A stretch of DNA of 64,000 nt from Agapanthus africanus (lineage: Eukaryota; Streptophyta; Magnoliopsida; Asparagales; Amaryllidaceae). Where the stretch lies: NCBI GenBank assembly GCA_030015575.1, contig JASDDO010000008.1, forward strand, positions 82,251,965 to 82,315,964, in the 5' to 3' direction. Below are positions 10,901 through 23,125 of this stretch, piece after piece. The stretch's first letter is position 1. Each line of letters starts with the position of its first letter. The notes below the pieces were generated by a model. The model searched no databases. It was not told the DNA's origin and saw only the letters and a program-made list of their open reading frames with translations. The position numbers and the translations under genes are program-made.

Positions 10901-11870
10901 TTCTGTGTTTTAGTACAATAACCATTAACCATAGACACAACACAGTAATTTTATTTGCGAGGAACAAAGTATAGCAGTTTACTTACAAGCTGCATGCTCA
11001 AATCACCTCCTTCTGCTTCAATATATATTTGAGAAGAGTTGCATAAATCATTAACTCCTATTAGAGCTTCGACATCGATCGGATTTTAGAGCTACTTCTT
11101 TCAGGAAGTTTCAAGTCTTCCAACAAAGGATCATCCACCTTGGAAAAATATCGATCCATCATCACATCATCGATCATGTTGAGTCGCTGCGGGTCCCACT
11201 GCGATTAATTGTTAAAACCAAGAGTAAGAAATTTTGATCATGTACCATGTTTCTTGTGAACTATTCGATCTAACCTTTGGGTTCCTGTCTCGCTGGAGTA
11301 ATATCGCTCTGAAACCCTGCACGTGGAGATCCAGCGGTTACATCAAATGCAGTGGAAATGTGAAGTATAGACTCTGGTTCTTAAGAAATACCTCAAGAAA
11401 ATCCTTGCTACCATCTTTCCGCAAAATGTGGCAACACAACCTGTATTCCATGTGATTGCGGTTGAAATAAACCCATCAGACCCTTGTTCAGCCTCGTTTT
11501 CGTGTAGAACAATAATTAGATGCAGGTTATTGCTTGAATTGAGATGATGCGACATGTAGGTAAGGGCAAAATAATCAATGAAACGCCATTCTCGGGAAAA
11601 AAATAAATAAAATTCAACAGCTTACAAGAGCAAGCATAATTTCTTCAACTGATCCTTTAGATAAGCATCTATTAATTATATCCAACCTGCGAGTATAGAT
11701 AGATATCGGTACTAAGGTACTAAGGAGACGGAGGCAGGAAATTAAAACCTCTCAATTGCAAAGAGGATGCTCTATAAGACTACCCCAAAAGTTTCATATG
11801 GAATTAAGATAACTAGCCATCACCGGCATTGTCGTTATTTTGTAGAACTCTCCATCAAACTAGCCGTCCA

Positions 11871-11990
11871 ATGCAAAGAAAATCGGAGTTGTGTGGGTAA
11901 ACAAGATTCAAATATATTAGCATGGTGAGCATGCAAAGAAAATCGGAGTTGTGTGGGTAAACAAGATTCAAATATATTAGCATGGTGAGC
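11871..11990. repeat. Perfect 60-bp tandem duplication in CHY1 copy A intron 9
   Basis: The unit beginning ATGCAAAGAAAATCGG at 11871 is repeated exactly from 11931, with no difference seen over 60 bp. It lies just inside the intron after the 12012-12134 exon. Perfect identity in a decaying gene points to a recent event. Confidence 0.9.
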
Positions 11991-13821
11991 ATTCCTGAAC
12001 GAAGAGAGTACCTATGATACACGCTGCTGTCTTTCAGAGGCGCCTGTTGCGAAAACCTATCCATGATTGCCACATATGGTAAAAGATTCGGAATTGTCCA
12101 CCCTAACAAGTGATTCCTCCAGCAAACCCAATCTCTGGAAAAAACGAAAAAAATAATAAGAAAGAAAAACAAATTAGAACTGAACACCACCTCCATATGT
12201 GACTCTAAAGTCTAAACGGATTAAGGTAAAAGAAGAAAAAATTGACTGCAAAGGAAATAGAAAGGGGAAAAAACAAAAGAAAGAAACAGTTGAAATGATA
12301 ATGTGCTGCAAAATAAAACCCTTGAATTGTAGCAGAATGTTGCACATAAAGATAAATTGAAAAAAGAAAGTTCATTAATGGAGGTTGAAAAGCCAGAAAA
12401 CACACAACAATACAGATAATTCAGAAAATATCCAATAGACTTTAAAAAAAAAAAGAAAAATACACTAAAGTTCTTTCAAGAATTCTTTATGTTTTCGTCG
12501 AAGGAAACTACACTGTTGAAGGAACAAAATGAGTTGCAAGGCCGCACGCAAGCATTTCAGCCCCATCCAACCTTGCACCAGTTAGACCAACATACTCTCC
12601 TGCAAGATTAAATCTATCATGTAACTAAGCCATTAGAAAAAGGATGCATGAGGCGATACATATGTATATCGGAGTTCATTATATTACTGAAGTATCCAGG
12701 GAGAAAGAAAATATGAAGAACCTACATCTGGGAACCAACCCAATTCTGTTTCAGGCATCGCAAACACCTGTAAAATGGTTAAAGATATCGAGTACTGACC
12801 CTGCAAATTCCGCAGAAACAAGAGATAACTTTAAAAGATACAGAGAGTGCATATTATGGTAAATGCATGCCATTTAGAGAGAGAAGAGCGTGTGCGAGCA
12901 TTAAAAAAAATCTTAGGTTTAGCAAATCCAATATTATCATCTGTATTAATTATAAGAGTAAGAAAACAAAACTAATAAACATTTTCAGTATATGCACATC
13001 ATATTACATGCAACTGGCATCAAGAAATAGAGCAGCATGAAGCATATACATTAGCTCGAAAGTTGGTGCTTGAAAAATCAATGAGGCCTAGAGGTTGTAC
13101 CGATTTCTCTGTGGCAACTCGAAACCTTCCATGAATGGAAACGCCAGCGCCACCTCCCATTACGATTCCGTTAGGAATAGAAACCTTCAAAGATCGAATT
13201 AGACCATTCGTGTTTATCATGGTTTGTTACAGCCATGCATAAATATTCCGAAAAAAACAAATCACACAAATCACCTGAGGTTTTCTGAAAGTCGCAATTA
13301 TATAGTTCAAGGTGTACGCATTCCAGCAAAAATTCGCACCATTTGTCCGATGACCTGATAAATATAAGAAACACCACATGATTACTGAACATCGATGCAA
13401 GCCAAAAACCCTAGACTAGACTCGTCAAATGGTTGGATCATATAGTGATAAGTATTAATAACCTTCGGTAACAGAGTGAGCCACCGCTGGAACATCTCCT
13501 CCGGCGCAAAATGCTCTCCCTCTCGCCTAATGGAGGTGCACCAATCAAAGAAAAGGACATAAGAATGTAAAAGTTAATGCACAAAAAATTGGTTAAATGA
13601 GAGAAACAATCCAATTAATACGAATTTAATAGGAGAAAGTATAAAGGAAATAATAAGGATTTGCCTACTATTTATAATTTGGAAAAATAAGTGAATTGCG
13701 TATAGTTAAGCAACTATGAGTAAGGGGAAATAAATCTTACTTTCACAATTAGTAGCTCGACTTCAGGATCGTCTTCATAAGCATTGAAAAGCTCCAACAT
13801 TTGCACAATCTGGAAACCACA

Positions 13822-13842
13822 ACACACACACGCGCGCGCGCG
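13822..13842. repeat. (AC)n(CG)n microsatellite
   Basis: About ten bases of alternating AC run directly into twelve bases of alternating CG, 12 bp from the 5' end of CHY1 copy A exon 3. Alternating purine-pyrimidine runs of this kind can adopt the Z form. Long CG runs are scarce in methylated plant DNA. Confidence 0.85.
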
Positions 13843-14448
13843 ATATGAATATTATATAGTACATAAACTAGGAGCCGAGTCCTTTGTGTATGATATATGA
13901 TATATATACAAGCTCCCCACTGTACCAAAACTCTGAAATTATGATAAGGATTGAGAAATATATTTCAAAATTTTAACAGGTCTCCATAGGTTGAGTTGGG
14001 TTGAGGGACTTTTTGCACAATGGTATTTTCTTCAATTAATATGCAATTTATATAGCACGTTCGGCGAGAATCAAACCATGTAAAACATTCCCGCCACCGC
14101 AGCAAGACTATGAGGTTATGATGATGATCAAACGTTATATATTTCTACATTCTAACACCTCTAACTTAATTTAGTATAAAAAAAATGAACCATCACCTAA
14201 CTATCTCTAATCATATATTGATTAGGCATAATCAATAGCTTACCATTTGAGATGAGAGGGAATTCAACTGCTTGGGTCTATTCAGGGTCAATATCCTTGC
14301 ACCTCCATTTTCTTCAACCAAAACCTAACAATGATTTAACTCACAATCAATTAAAAGAACATGTTTCCTTTAATTTGAACACATCGCCAAGGGTTGAATC
14401 GAAGAATTATACATGATTGATGTTCCCATTAATTTGGGGTGTGGCCAT

Positions 14449-15859
14449 GGCTAATCAAAAAGCAGCAATAAAAGAGTAGGAGAGAAAATAATACATATCA
14501 TTGCAAATATATACATAAAGTTTAAAATCAAACAAATAAATGTACAACGTTTTATTTTGACGTTTTGGTGACTGACACCGTCAGAATATTCCATACGAGT
14601 ATGAGTTTCGTCGGGCTGTTTTACATTTCGATAGTTTAATTAACATCATGGTCAATAAGATCAGGAGGATAAAAAAGTCTTTACACTTATCATGTTAATG
14701 GTCTTAGTCATGAAGGCGTCAAAAATGAAATTTAGATATGTATGTGTCGGATTTTATATTTTAGATATTTATCTATAAATGTCAAAAAAAAAACTTTGGA
14801 TACCTAAATGTTATTTAACCAAAATGAATATAAGCTTTGCTCCCGTTTTGGCTTCATCCACTTAAATGACCAATATATGCTTCGATTATCTTTACATTTT
14901 TAATATTATAACCACAACTTTAGCAGGCACATGGCTCAGCTTAGATCATAGGAATAAACTCCAGGAAAAAAAAATGTAAATCATTCTTCACCTCTTAAAA
15001 TTATTTAAGAAGTCCGCTCTACAATTATGAATACCCTAACATTCAAATCAAAAAGAGATATCCTAAAGTTTTGAATTTAAGAAATTAAAAAAATTAGCTT
15101 TGGATTCACCCTATTTATTCCAACTTTACTTCTATTAATGGGTGGACAATTTATTTTTTGTTTGGTCTAATTTTAGAAAATCCGACAATCTTCTTTTAAC
15201 CAACCCGTATCCCAAACTCTAACCTTATTATATATAATTTTCTTAACCAGAGCGCTGATATAGTATTTTCTTTTAATATCAAGAGAGACACGGACTTGCT
15301 CTAATGGAAAAAAATTGATTTCATAACATTAATATAATTGATTTTTTAACAAGCTATCATGCAGTTATTTATGTTACTAGGTGAATATTCGGTAGGTTAA
15401 CACCATACGTTGTCACTATTAATGAACACTATACGTTGTCTAACTCCACATTATGTAAAGAAATAATATAATTTGTGTTTTTGAAACGTTATATTCGTGC
15501 CTACAAAGAAGTTGCCAACAGTTGATAATCATTATTAACTACTATTAGAAAAAGACAGTAAAGGAGAGAAAAAAAACATGCATAAATAGCGAGTTGAATA
15601 GCCATCACTGCTAGACTTAGACTTAAGATGAAATGATCGATATGACCCAAAACTATATATAATAACTTACCTTTTCATTCCTTATGTATAATCCTTTTAT
15701 CAAACATATATTTTTTCTTGTAAAATTAAGATGTAATTATGATGAATCACTCTTCTTCTAACCATGTTTTAAGTCAATTTCTTTTTAGTTGCGTTATTAA
15801 TTACAATTTTATTATTATTTTATAGAGATAAATGGTCCTAAGAATGTTCTCCATTTCCG
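14449..15859. other. Intergenic stretch upstream of CHY1 copy A
   Basis: This AT-rich sequence should contain the former CHY1 promoter on the minus strand. I see no gene and no clear transposon boundary. The start codon context at 14446-14448 on the minus strand reads AGCCATGGCC, a good plant initiation context. Confidence 0.35.
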
Positions 15860-15999
15860 TGAGAACACGAGATCGGTGGGTGGGTTGGTTTACATCAAGA
15901 ATCTGCATTAAATCCATTTCTATTTACCATCGTGATGGATGGGCTTACTAGAATTATCCAAGATGAGGTAGATTGGTGTATGCTATTCGTTGATGATAT
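15860..15999 (+). mobile_element. LINE (non-LTR retrotransposon) reverse transcriptase fragment
   Basis: From about 15884 the plus strand encodes a GLHQESALNPFLF-like segment, then VMDGLTRIIQDEVDWCMLF and VDDIV, matching the core of plant LINE-type reverse transcriptases (family pattern GLHQGSALSPYLF ... WCMLFADDIV). The catalytic FADD box reads FVDD here. The frame is cut exactly where the Tekay LTR begins at 16000. The continuation was not found after the retroelement cluster. Confidence 0.75.
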
Positions 16000-18504
16000 T
16001 GTCACGCCCCGCTTTCCAAAATACGGAAAACGAGTAATGACTAGGTCAGCCATGCTCCTACGGTCAAGAAATAATTCCGCCGTAGTCACACTTCGGCTTC
16101 CAGCATTACATGGTAATTAGTAAACCAAGCACAGCAGTAAAGGAATTACATCACTAAATTATTACATTAAAATCCATTGTTCACAGCTTACGAATATACG
16201 AGAAGAGCTACTAACCAAGTTCAAGTACAAGATCTCTTTATGAAAAGCAGAAAGGAAGAAAAGTACTCCAGACTAGATCTCCGTCAGCTCGAAAGGCAAA
16301 TCCGACTCCTGCGTTGGTTCTTCAACGAGATCTGAGCATGCATACTCAGGTCGTCAGAGCGACGTAATAGCAATTTTTATAATAATGATGTGAAACATGT
16401 AACTAAGGTAATAACAGTGAAAGGAAAATGCGGGTAATCACTATGTCACTAAATGATACAAAGTATGATCTGTGTCCCTATCGGTCTCTAAGTCATGTTT
16501 GAAATCGTATAGTGGAAAGGAGGATCATGTTTAACAGGAATCTCGTACATACCCGAGACAACGGCCCATATGCTCGGGACATAACCCTGTCAGCCGGATC
16601 GCTAGATCCTACCTAATATATATATCACTGCTCGAATGATCATCCTCTAAAACACGGTCCCGCTAAATACGATACTCTTTCCACTTCGATATCCCCTTTT
16701 CCCCAGATTTACACTATTTATGATTATGATTTAGTCGTGTACAAGTATACCAATGGCACGGTTTTATCACTGTTCACTGTATTAATCACTGTCACGAATC
16801 ATTCACTTTCCATTGGTGTACTTGACACTCCTAAACCAATTTCATTCACGCACGATAATGCAATGTCCACTGAACACTAACACGCACTAACACTATGTAT
16901 ATGGCAATCGGGTAAGATATGTGTATGTATGCCGTTAACAAGTCATGTATGTTATGAACCAATATGCACGTCATAAACTTACAAAAATTGCAGTAATTCA
17001 TATGTTCAGAATTCAACGAAATGATACAAATACGATAATAAGCACACTCTGTCAGCAGTTCATCAAAATTGGTTTCAGTTCAATCGGGTTTCCGGTATTC
17101 AAGTTACAGCCGTTTTATTTTAAGTGCTCGCTGCAGGAAATTCAGTTTCTGAACTGAACGTCCGTTTCGTGACACGAATTTCACCCAGTTGGGATCGGAA
17201 TTTAGCGACGCTACAGTTAAATAAAATCTAGGGTTTCCAGTAGGGTGTTCAACTCAATAGACGAATTCTCAATCGCGTCTGTACGTCAAAAGTTATGCAC
17301 TGTTCAACACTAGTATGTCAATTCTGATTCTGTCTTGGACTGTTATACGCCCTGTTCTATTAAATTACAGATTAAATAGCAAACGACGATAAAACGGAAT
17401 GAAACCACTTGTGTCATTTAGATAATAGATTCATCTTCAATAAGGTGCAGAGTTCCGCAACATACGAGTTCAGGAAACAAGGTGGTACATATTACGGGAC
17501 AGTAAACAGTAACCAGAGTCGCTCTGGACTGCAGTCCAGAGCCGCTCTCCGACCCAATCATCGTCACAATTTCAGTACATAAACCATTAGAAACTTGCTT
17601 AGGGTTACAGTTCGTCGAGTCGGCTTCGATTTGAGCCCTCGAAAGCATCATTTCAATACGTACACGATTTATGGTGATTTTAACAATTTTCAGATGCGGG
17701 AAATTCCCAGTTTTACGGGTGTATTTGGGGGTGTTCGTTTTAATCATTAACAGTCACATTTTCCAGTGAAATTTATACACAAGGTTCACTGCTATAAGGG
17801 CTAGACTATGCAAATGAGTTCCGTCAAATTAAGTGAAGATTTTCATTGGGATCTTGCATCGAACAGGTATGTCATATAATTTATCGGGTATTATAAATAT
17901 GGAATTTATACGATTTTAGTTTGTAACACGAGTAAATTAGCATGTAGCAAGTAGGGTACTTGCCTGGAACGTTTTGGGCGATGTACGATAGCGGCAACGT
18001 CACGAACGCGCGACGAACGGCGCGGTTTGGATTCACGGCCTCGGCTTGCGATTCGGGTTCGACGTGGGAGTTGCCTGGAGACGTCTCGCGGTCACTGGAA
18101 GCGGAGGGGGTGCTCTGTGGATCTCCTGGGATGTGCTGGGGTCGACGCTGTCGGCGGGCTTGGAGGAAATGTGCCAAGCCGATAGGTTTTTTTTTGTGTT
18201 TGTTTTAATTTATTAAACTTTCATTTGGGCTGAGGGGAGATGCTGGGCCGGGGGTTTAAAAATTCAATGTTAATCTTTTATTTCATTTGTTGGGCTTGGA
18301 AAATATATTTTTGGGGTTTTAAATTTGGTTTTGGGTTTTAAATCTTAGTTTGAGCTTCGATTCTTAAAGGGTTGGAAAAAATTTCAATACTAATCTTGAG
18401 CAACCAATTACCTACAAACATTACGAGGGAAATGAAAAGAGAAGTATTCGGGGACGTAAGGAAAAATTGAGAAGGATTTTCATTGATGGAAACGGGGATT
18501 TACA
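16000..18504 (-). repeat. 3' LTR of the Tekay-type element
   Basis: The LTR is 2505 bp, starting TGTCACGCCCCGC and ending TTTACA on the plus strand. It is followed by the reverse complement of a GGGGGG polypurine tract and the conserved ATTTCGAGGACGAAATTTTT box typical of Tekay elements. It contains a perfect 22-bp palindrome at 17521-17542. Confidence 0.85.
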
Positions 18505-18566
18505 TCATACCCCCCTTACAAAAATTTCGTCCTCGAAATTTAACAAGGATACAATGAAGCAAAGTA

Positions 18567-21500
18567 CTAAACAAAGAGATGTGGATAACGAGCACGGATA
18601 TTTTCCTCCCGCTCCCAGGTGGATTCTCCTGGGGAACGACCGCCCCAAGACACTTGGACTAACGGAATGACCTTGTTCTTCAGCACTTTCTCTCTGCGGT
18701 TGAGGATGGTAGTGGGTTGCTCCTCGTATGATAGATCGGTACCCAAAACTAGCTCCGAATAGTCCAGGACATGGCCCTCATCCCGAACATAACGCCGCAA
18801 CTGTGACACGTGGAAGGTATTGTGCACACCAGCTAGCGATGGAGGCAAGGCAAATCGGTAGGCCACCTCTCCTACTCGCTCTAGCACCTCAAAAGGTCCG
18901 ATAAAATGGGGACTGAGCTTTCCCCGACCTCCGAACCTGATAACTCCACGGGTAGGGGAAATCTTCAGGAACACGTGATCTCCGACTTCAAACTCTAGTG
19001 CTTTCCTGCTGGTATCTGCCCAACTCTTCTGTCGATCCTGAGCTATCTTAATTCGCTGCCTGATCATTTGGACCTTGTCGACTGTCTGAACAATGAGCTC
19101 AGGACCCAGTAGCCTTCGCTCTCCCACATCATCCCAACATACTGGGGATCGACACTTCCGCCCGTAAAGCGCTTCGAAAGGAGCCATCTGGATGCTAGCC
19201 CGGTAACTGTTGTTATAGGAAAACTCGACTAGATGCAGATGGTCTTCCCAAGAACCCTGAAAGTCCAACATGCAGGCTCTCAACATATCCTCGAGCGTAT
19301 GGATCGTACGCTCGGACTGTCCATCCGTCTGCGGGTGATAAGCTGTGCTGAATTTGAGGCGGATACCCAAACTCTCCTGTAAGCTCCTCCAGAAGTGCGA
19401 CACAAATTTGGTGTCTCGATCTGACACAATGTTGACTGGAACACCGTGAAGTCGCACTATCTCCTGCATATATCTCTCTGCCAGTGACTCTGTCGACTGT
19501 CCCACTCGGAATGGTATGAAGTGTGCAGCTTTCGTGAGGCGATCGAAGATAACCCAAATGGCGTTATTGCCCCTAGGGCTCCGTAGTAAGGCCGTCACGA
19601 AATCCATGGTAATGTGCTCCCACTTCCATTCTGGTATCGGAAGCGGTTGCAACAATCCTGCTGTCCTCTGATGTTCCGCCTTCACCTGCTGGCATACTAA
19701 GCATCTGGATACGAACCTCGCAATCTCCCGCTTTATTCCGTTCCACCAAAAATGCTACTTTAGATCCCGATACATCTTCGTACCTCCCGGATGCACAGAA
19801 TAAGCTGAACTATGCGCCTCAGTCAGTACCTCTTCTCGAACATCTCCTTTGGGTACGCAGAGTCTGCTACCGAATCTCAGAGAACCGTCCTCATGTATGA
19901 TCAAGTCCGTTCTCAACCCGGCTTCTACTTGCGCTCTGAACTTTTGCAATCGAGGATCATCCGCTTGTGCAGCCTTGATGCGATCCATAAGGGAAGACTG
20001 CACCTGTAGTTTCCAAAGTTGACTGAGTGCGCTCGGTGTAACGACTTCAAGCTCGAGTCTCTGAAAATCCTCAATAATGATCCTCTGACTGGTCAACATC
20101 ATGACCGCTGGCTTGCGACTGAGCGCATCTAGTACAACATTCACTTTCCCCGGGTGATACTGAAGGTCCAAGTCATAATCTGCCATCAGCTCTAGCCATC
20201 GACGCTGCCTCATGTTTAGTTCCTTCTAAGTGAAGACGTACTTCAGACTTTTATGATCCATGTACACCTCCACTTTCTCGCCCAATAGGTAGTGCCTCTA
20301 AATCTTCAACGCAAAGACTACAACAGCTAACTCCAAGTCATGCGTAGGATAGTTCTTCTCGTGATTTCTCAGTTGTCGAGAGGCGTAAGCAACCACTCGG
20401 CCGTGCTGCATCAGAACACAGCCTAAACCCTTCCCTGAGGCATCACCGTGTATCACCAAACCACCGGAATCATCTGGTACTGTAAGAATAGGCGTCGTGG
20501 TTAACTTCTGCTTCAGTGTGTCAAATGCCTGTGTACACTCCTCTATCCACGCAAACGGTACATCCTTCCGTGTCAGCCTCGTCAATGGTTCAGCGATTCT
20601 TGAGAAGTCTTGGACGAACCTCCGATAGTAACCTGCCAATCCCAGAAAGCTTCTGATCTCGGCCACAGACTTCGGCGTTGGCCAATCTCTGACAGACTCT
20701 ATCTTCGCCGGGTCCACTGAGATGCCTTCGCCCGAAATGATGTGTCCCAAGAACTGAACCTTGTCAAGCTAGAATTCACACTTGCTTAATTTCGCATACA
20801 GCTTCTCTTCCCGAAGAATTTGTAGAACCGTACGCAAATGCTCAACATGCACCTCCCGGGTCTTCGAGTAGACAAGTATGTCGTCGATGAACACAACGAC
20901 AAATGTGTCCAAGTACTTTGCAAATACCCTGTTCATCAAGCCCATGAATATCGCTGGAGCATTGGTAACACTGAACGGCATCACAAGGAACTCGTAATGT
21001 CCGTATCGGGTCCTGAAAGCCGTCTTGCACACATCCTCGGCTGCCACTCTGATTTGATGATATCCAGAACGGAGATCCAAGTTCGAGAATACCTGGGCCC
21101 CACTTAGCTGATCGAATAAGTCGTTGATGCGCGGGATCGGGTACTTGTTCCTTAGTGTGACTTTGTTCAGCTCCCGATAATCTATACACATCCGCAGCGA
21201 TCCATCCTTCTTCTTTACTAACAGAACTGGCGCACCCTACGGTGAAACGCTCGGCCGGATAAATCCTTTCTCCAATAGTTCTTCAATTTGCTTCTTCAAC
21301 TCCGCCAACTCAACTGGTGCCATTCTGTACGGGGCCTTGGATACTGGTGCCGTACCTGGAGTCAAATCGATCGAGAACTCCAAGACGCGTGGAGGTGGTA
21401 GACCTGGTAAATCCTCAGGAAACACGTCCAGAAAGTCCCGAACAATCTCTGGGGCTGCGCTCTCATCAATCTCCATAGCTGTCAGCTCCTTTGGCTTGGC

Positions 21501-21929
21501 TCGGTACTTGGCTGGCTCCAAAGATTCGCTTCCGCCCTCGAAAATAAACTCCGGGTGATTGGGGATGCGGAAGATCACATTCCTTGCACGGCAATCAATA
21601 ACTGCATGGAAGATACTCATCCAATCCATCCCGAGAATTGCATCGTAACTGCCTGTCCCAATCAGAAGGAAATTCGCATAGAATTCCCTGCCACACTCTA
21701 CAACCGGGCATGATCTACATTCTCGACTAGATATTATAATGCCATTACCCGTATGTATCTCCCAGCCCTTGGTTAGTGGTTCATGTGGTATGAAGTGTGT
21801 ATCAATGAAATGCTCTGATATGAAGCAGTGCGTTGCCCCAGAATCAAATAGTACTCTAGCTGGCAAGGAATGTATGAGTAGAGTACCTGTAACAACGTCT
21901 CCTGACGCCTCTGCCTGCTCGGCGGTCAA
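18567..21929 (-). CDS. pol: Pol region of the Tekay-type element (protease, RT, RNase H, integrase, chromodomain), broken
   Basis: Reading from 21929 downward, the region shows an aspartic protease with the [11 protein letters not shown] motif, a reverse transcriptase with the catalytic FIDDILVYS box (near 20880), RNase H with the [14 protein letters not shown] segment (near 20310-20345), and an integrase whose core has the [13 protein letters not shown] and [11 protein letters not shown] motifs. The C-terminal end at 18567 carries a chromodomain ([14 protein letters not shown]), which marks the chromovirus branch. The region is in several separate open pieces and cannot make one polyprotein as it stands. 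It is a fossil, not an active gene. Confidence 0.85.
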
Positions 21930-22010
21930 GGTGAAAGCCCGTCCCTGACCGTGACCTGTAAAGGGTTGCCTCTGCTCCTGTGGCCTCTGCTGCGGCGGTC
22001 CAGAACCTCC

Positions 22011-22991
22011 CTATATCTCCGCTCGCTCAGGGCAACCGCTAATCCTGTGCTGACTGGATCCGCAAATCAAGCACTGTCCCTTGGCACGGCGACAGTCCTT
22101 CTGGGTATGCTCATCTCTATTGCAGTAGCCGCAAACTACGTTCCGTCTCTGGGGGCGATGCTGTGGCACGAACGGACGCTTCATTTGTGCCGTTCCAGGC
22201 CTGTGAACCGGTATGGCTCCTCGAGAAGGTGCAGGGGTACGTGCTGGAACGACTGGGGGCTTCCTGAACTTGTTGATCAATTGCTCCTGAACTCTCGCCG
22301 CGTTGAGTACCTGTGCAAAAGTCTGCAACTCCAGTGATGCGATCAACTGCTGCAGCTCGAAATCAAGTCCCTGCAAGAAACGTCTGGCCCTAGTGGCCTC
22401 TGAGGCGACCATGTATGGAGCAAAACGGCTCAGACGGTTGAACTCTGCCGCATATACGTCCACTGGACGTCCATTCTGCTTCAATAGAATGAATCTTTCC
22501 TCCATCTCTGCCTTGGCGGTGGAAGGGAAATAATGGTCTAGGGAGCACTCCTTGAATTTGCCCCACTCAATCGGCCTGTCTAGCCTGCTTTCTTCCGCTG
22601 ACCGCCATGTACGGGTTTCATCTTCCAATTGGATCTTTATCACGTTCACCCTATCTTCATCTGGTACCCTGGTGGCCGTCGGTAAGTTTTCCATGTTCAC
22701 TAGCCATTGCTCGGCCTTGAGGGGTTCAGCTAGCCTTGTGAATGCAGCTGGATGCAACCTCCGGAAGTCTGATACGGTACCAGCCCTAGCAGGGTAAGCC
22801 GGTGGAGCAGTGCCCTCGGGGGCGGTAATGAGTGCGGAGGGTCCTCCTGCAGCGGTAATCGCCCTGAGTCCCTCAGCGAGTAAGTCCGTCTTCCTCTCCT
22901 GAGCTTCCGCGAGAGAGGTCAGTGCACTAAGTATTCTTTCCGTACGGTCCTGAGAACTGGAGTCCGAGGAGGGGTCGTTCGGGGACGTCAT
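22011..22991 (-). CDS. gag: Gag of the Tekay-type element
   Basis: An open frame of 326 residues starts 110 bp after the primer site. The capsid part carries the FRRLHPAAFTRL and WGKFKECSLDHYFP segments of chromovirus Gag, followed by a proline/arginine-rich linker and two zinc knuckles: CGYCNRDEHTQKDC (C-X2-C-X4-H-X4-C) and CLICGSSQHRISGC. The N-terminus is serine/aspartate-rich. Its length is close to that of related Gag proteins. It belongs to the fossil element above. Confidence 0.85.
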   Translation of the reverse strand: MTSPNDPSSDSSSQDRTERILSALTSLAEAQERKTDLLAEGLRAITAAGGPSALITAPEGTAPPAYPARAGTVSDFRRLHPAAFTRLAEPLKAEQWLVNMENLPTATRVPDEDRVNVIKIQLEDETRTWRSAEESRLDRPIEWGKFKECSLDHYFPSTAKAEMEERFILLKQNGRPVDVYAAEFNRLSRFAPYMVASEATRARRFLQGLDFELQQLIASLELQTFAQVLNAARVQEQLINKFRKPPVVPARTPAPSRGAIPVHRPGTAQMKRPFVPQHRPQRRNVVCGYCNRDEHTQKDCRRAKGQCLICGSSQHRISGCPERAEI

Positions 22992-23103
22992 ATCGCTGGA
23001 AGATTCAAAAGGATAAGATCAGATTCAAAGATGAAAATCATGAATAGTGAAACGAAAATAATGTAATACAGTATAGTTAATGTTATCCCTTGTTACTAAA
23101 TAC

Positions 23104-23116
23104 GGCTTTGATACCA
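23104..23116 (-). other. Primer binding site (initiator methionine tRNA type)
   Basis: On the minus strand the site reads TGGTATCAAAGCC, close to the TGGTATCAGAGCC site complementary to the plant initiator Met-tRNA end. It lies 9 bp inside the LTR end (TGACA then TGGTTTTGT), as in other Tekay elements. Confidence 0.75.
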
Positions 23117-23125
23117 ACAAAACCA

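Larger units (their letters stand above)
11061..14448 (-). pseudogene. CHY1: CHY1-like 3-hydroxyisobutyryl-CoA hydrolase, copy A, broken host gene
   Basis: This is a crotonase-fold hydrolase of valine and fatty-acid catabolism in peroxisomes. Exons in order: 14413-14448 (start MATPQ), 14244-14324 (ILTLNRPKQLNSL), 13741-13809, 13463-13526 (GRAFCAGGD oxyanion loop), 13275-13354, 13101-13184 (GIVMGGGAGVSIHGRFR), 12688-12767 (FAMPETELGWFPDVG), 12514-12599 (EYVGLTGARLDGAEML), 12012-12134, 11626-11686 (RLDIINRCLS), fused remnants of two exons at about 11398-11530, 11275-11316 and 11061-11198. The last ends in SMSKL followed by stop, a type 1 peroxisome signal. All junctions are GT-AG and phases fit except at three lesions: a 5-base loss in the FPDVG exon, a 1-base gain in the 12012-12134 exon near 12060-12068, and a deletion that fuses exons 11 and 12. 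It is convergent with the PPR copy. Confidence 0.85.

Noticed and set aside
12205-12405. Hydrophobic open frames on the minus strand
   Set aside because: They are translations of an A-rich intron of CHY1 copy A; the Phe/Leu richness follows from base composition.
20842-21189. Alternative minus-strand frame over the Tekay reverse transcriptase
   Set aside because: It is an overlapping frame of the RT; the RT motifs lie in the other frame.
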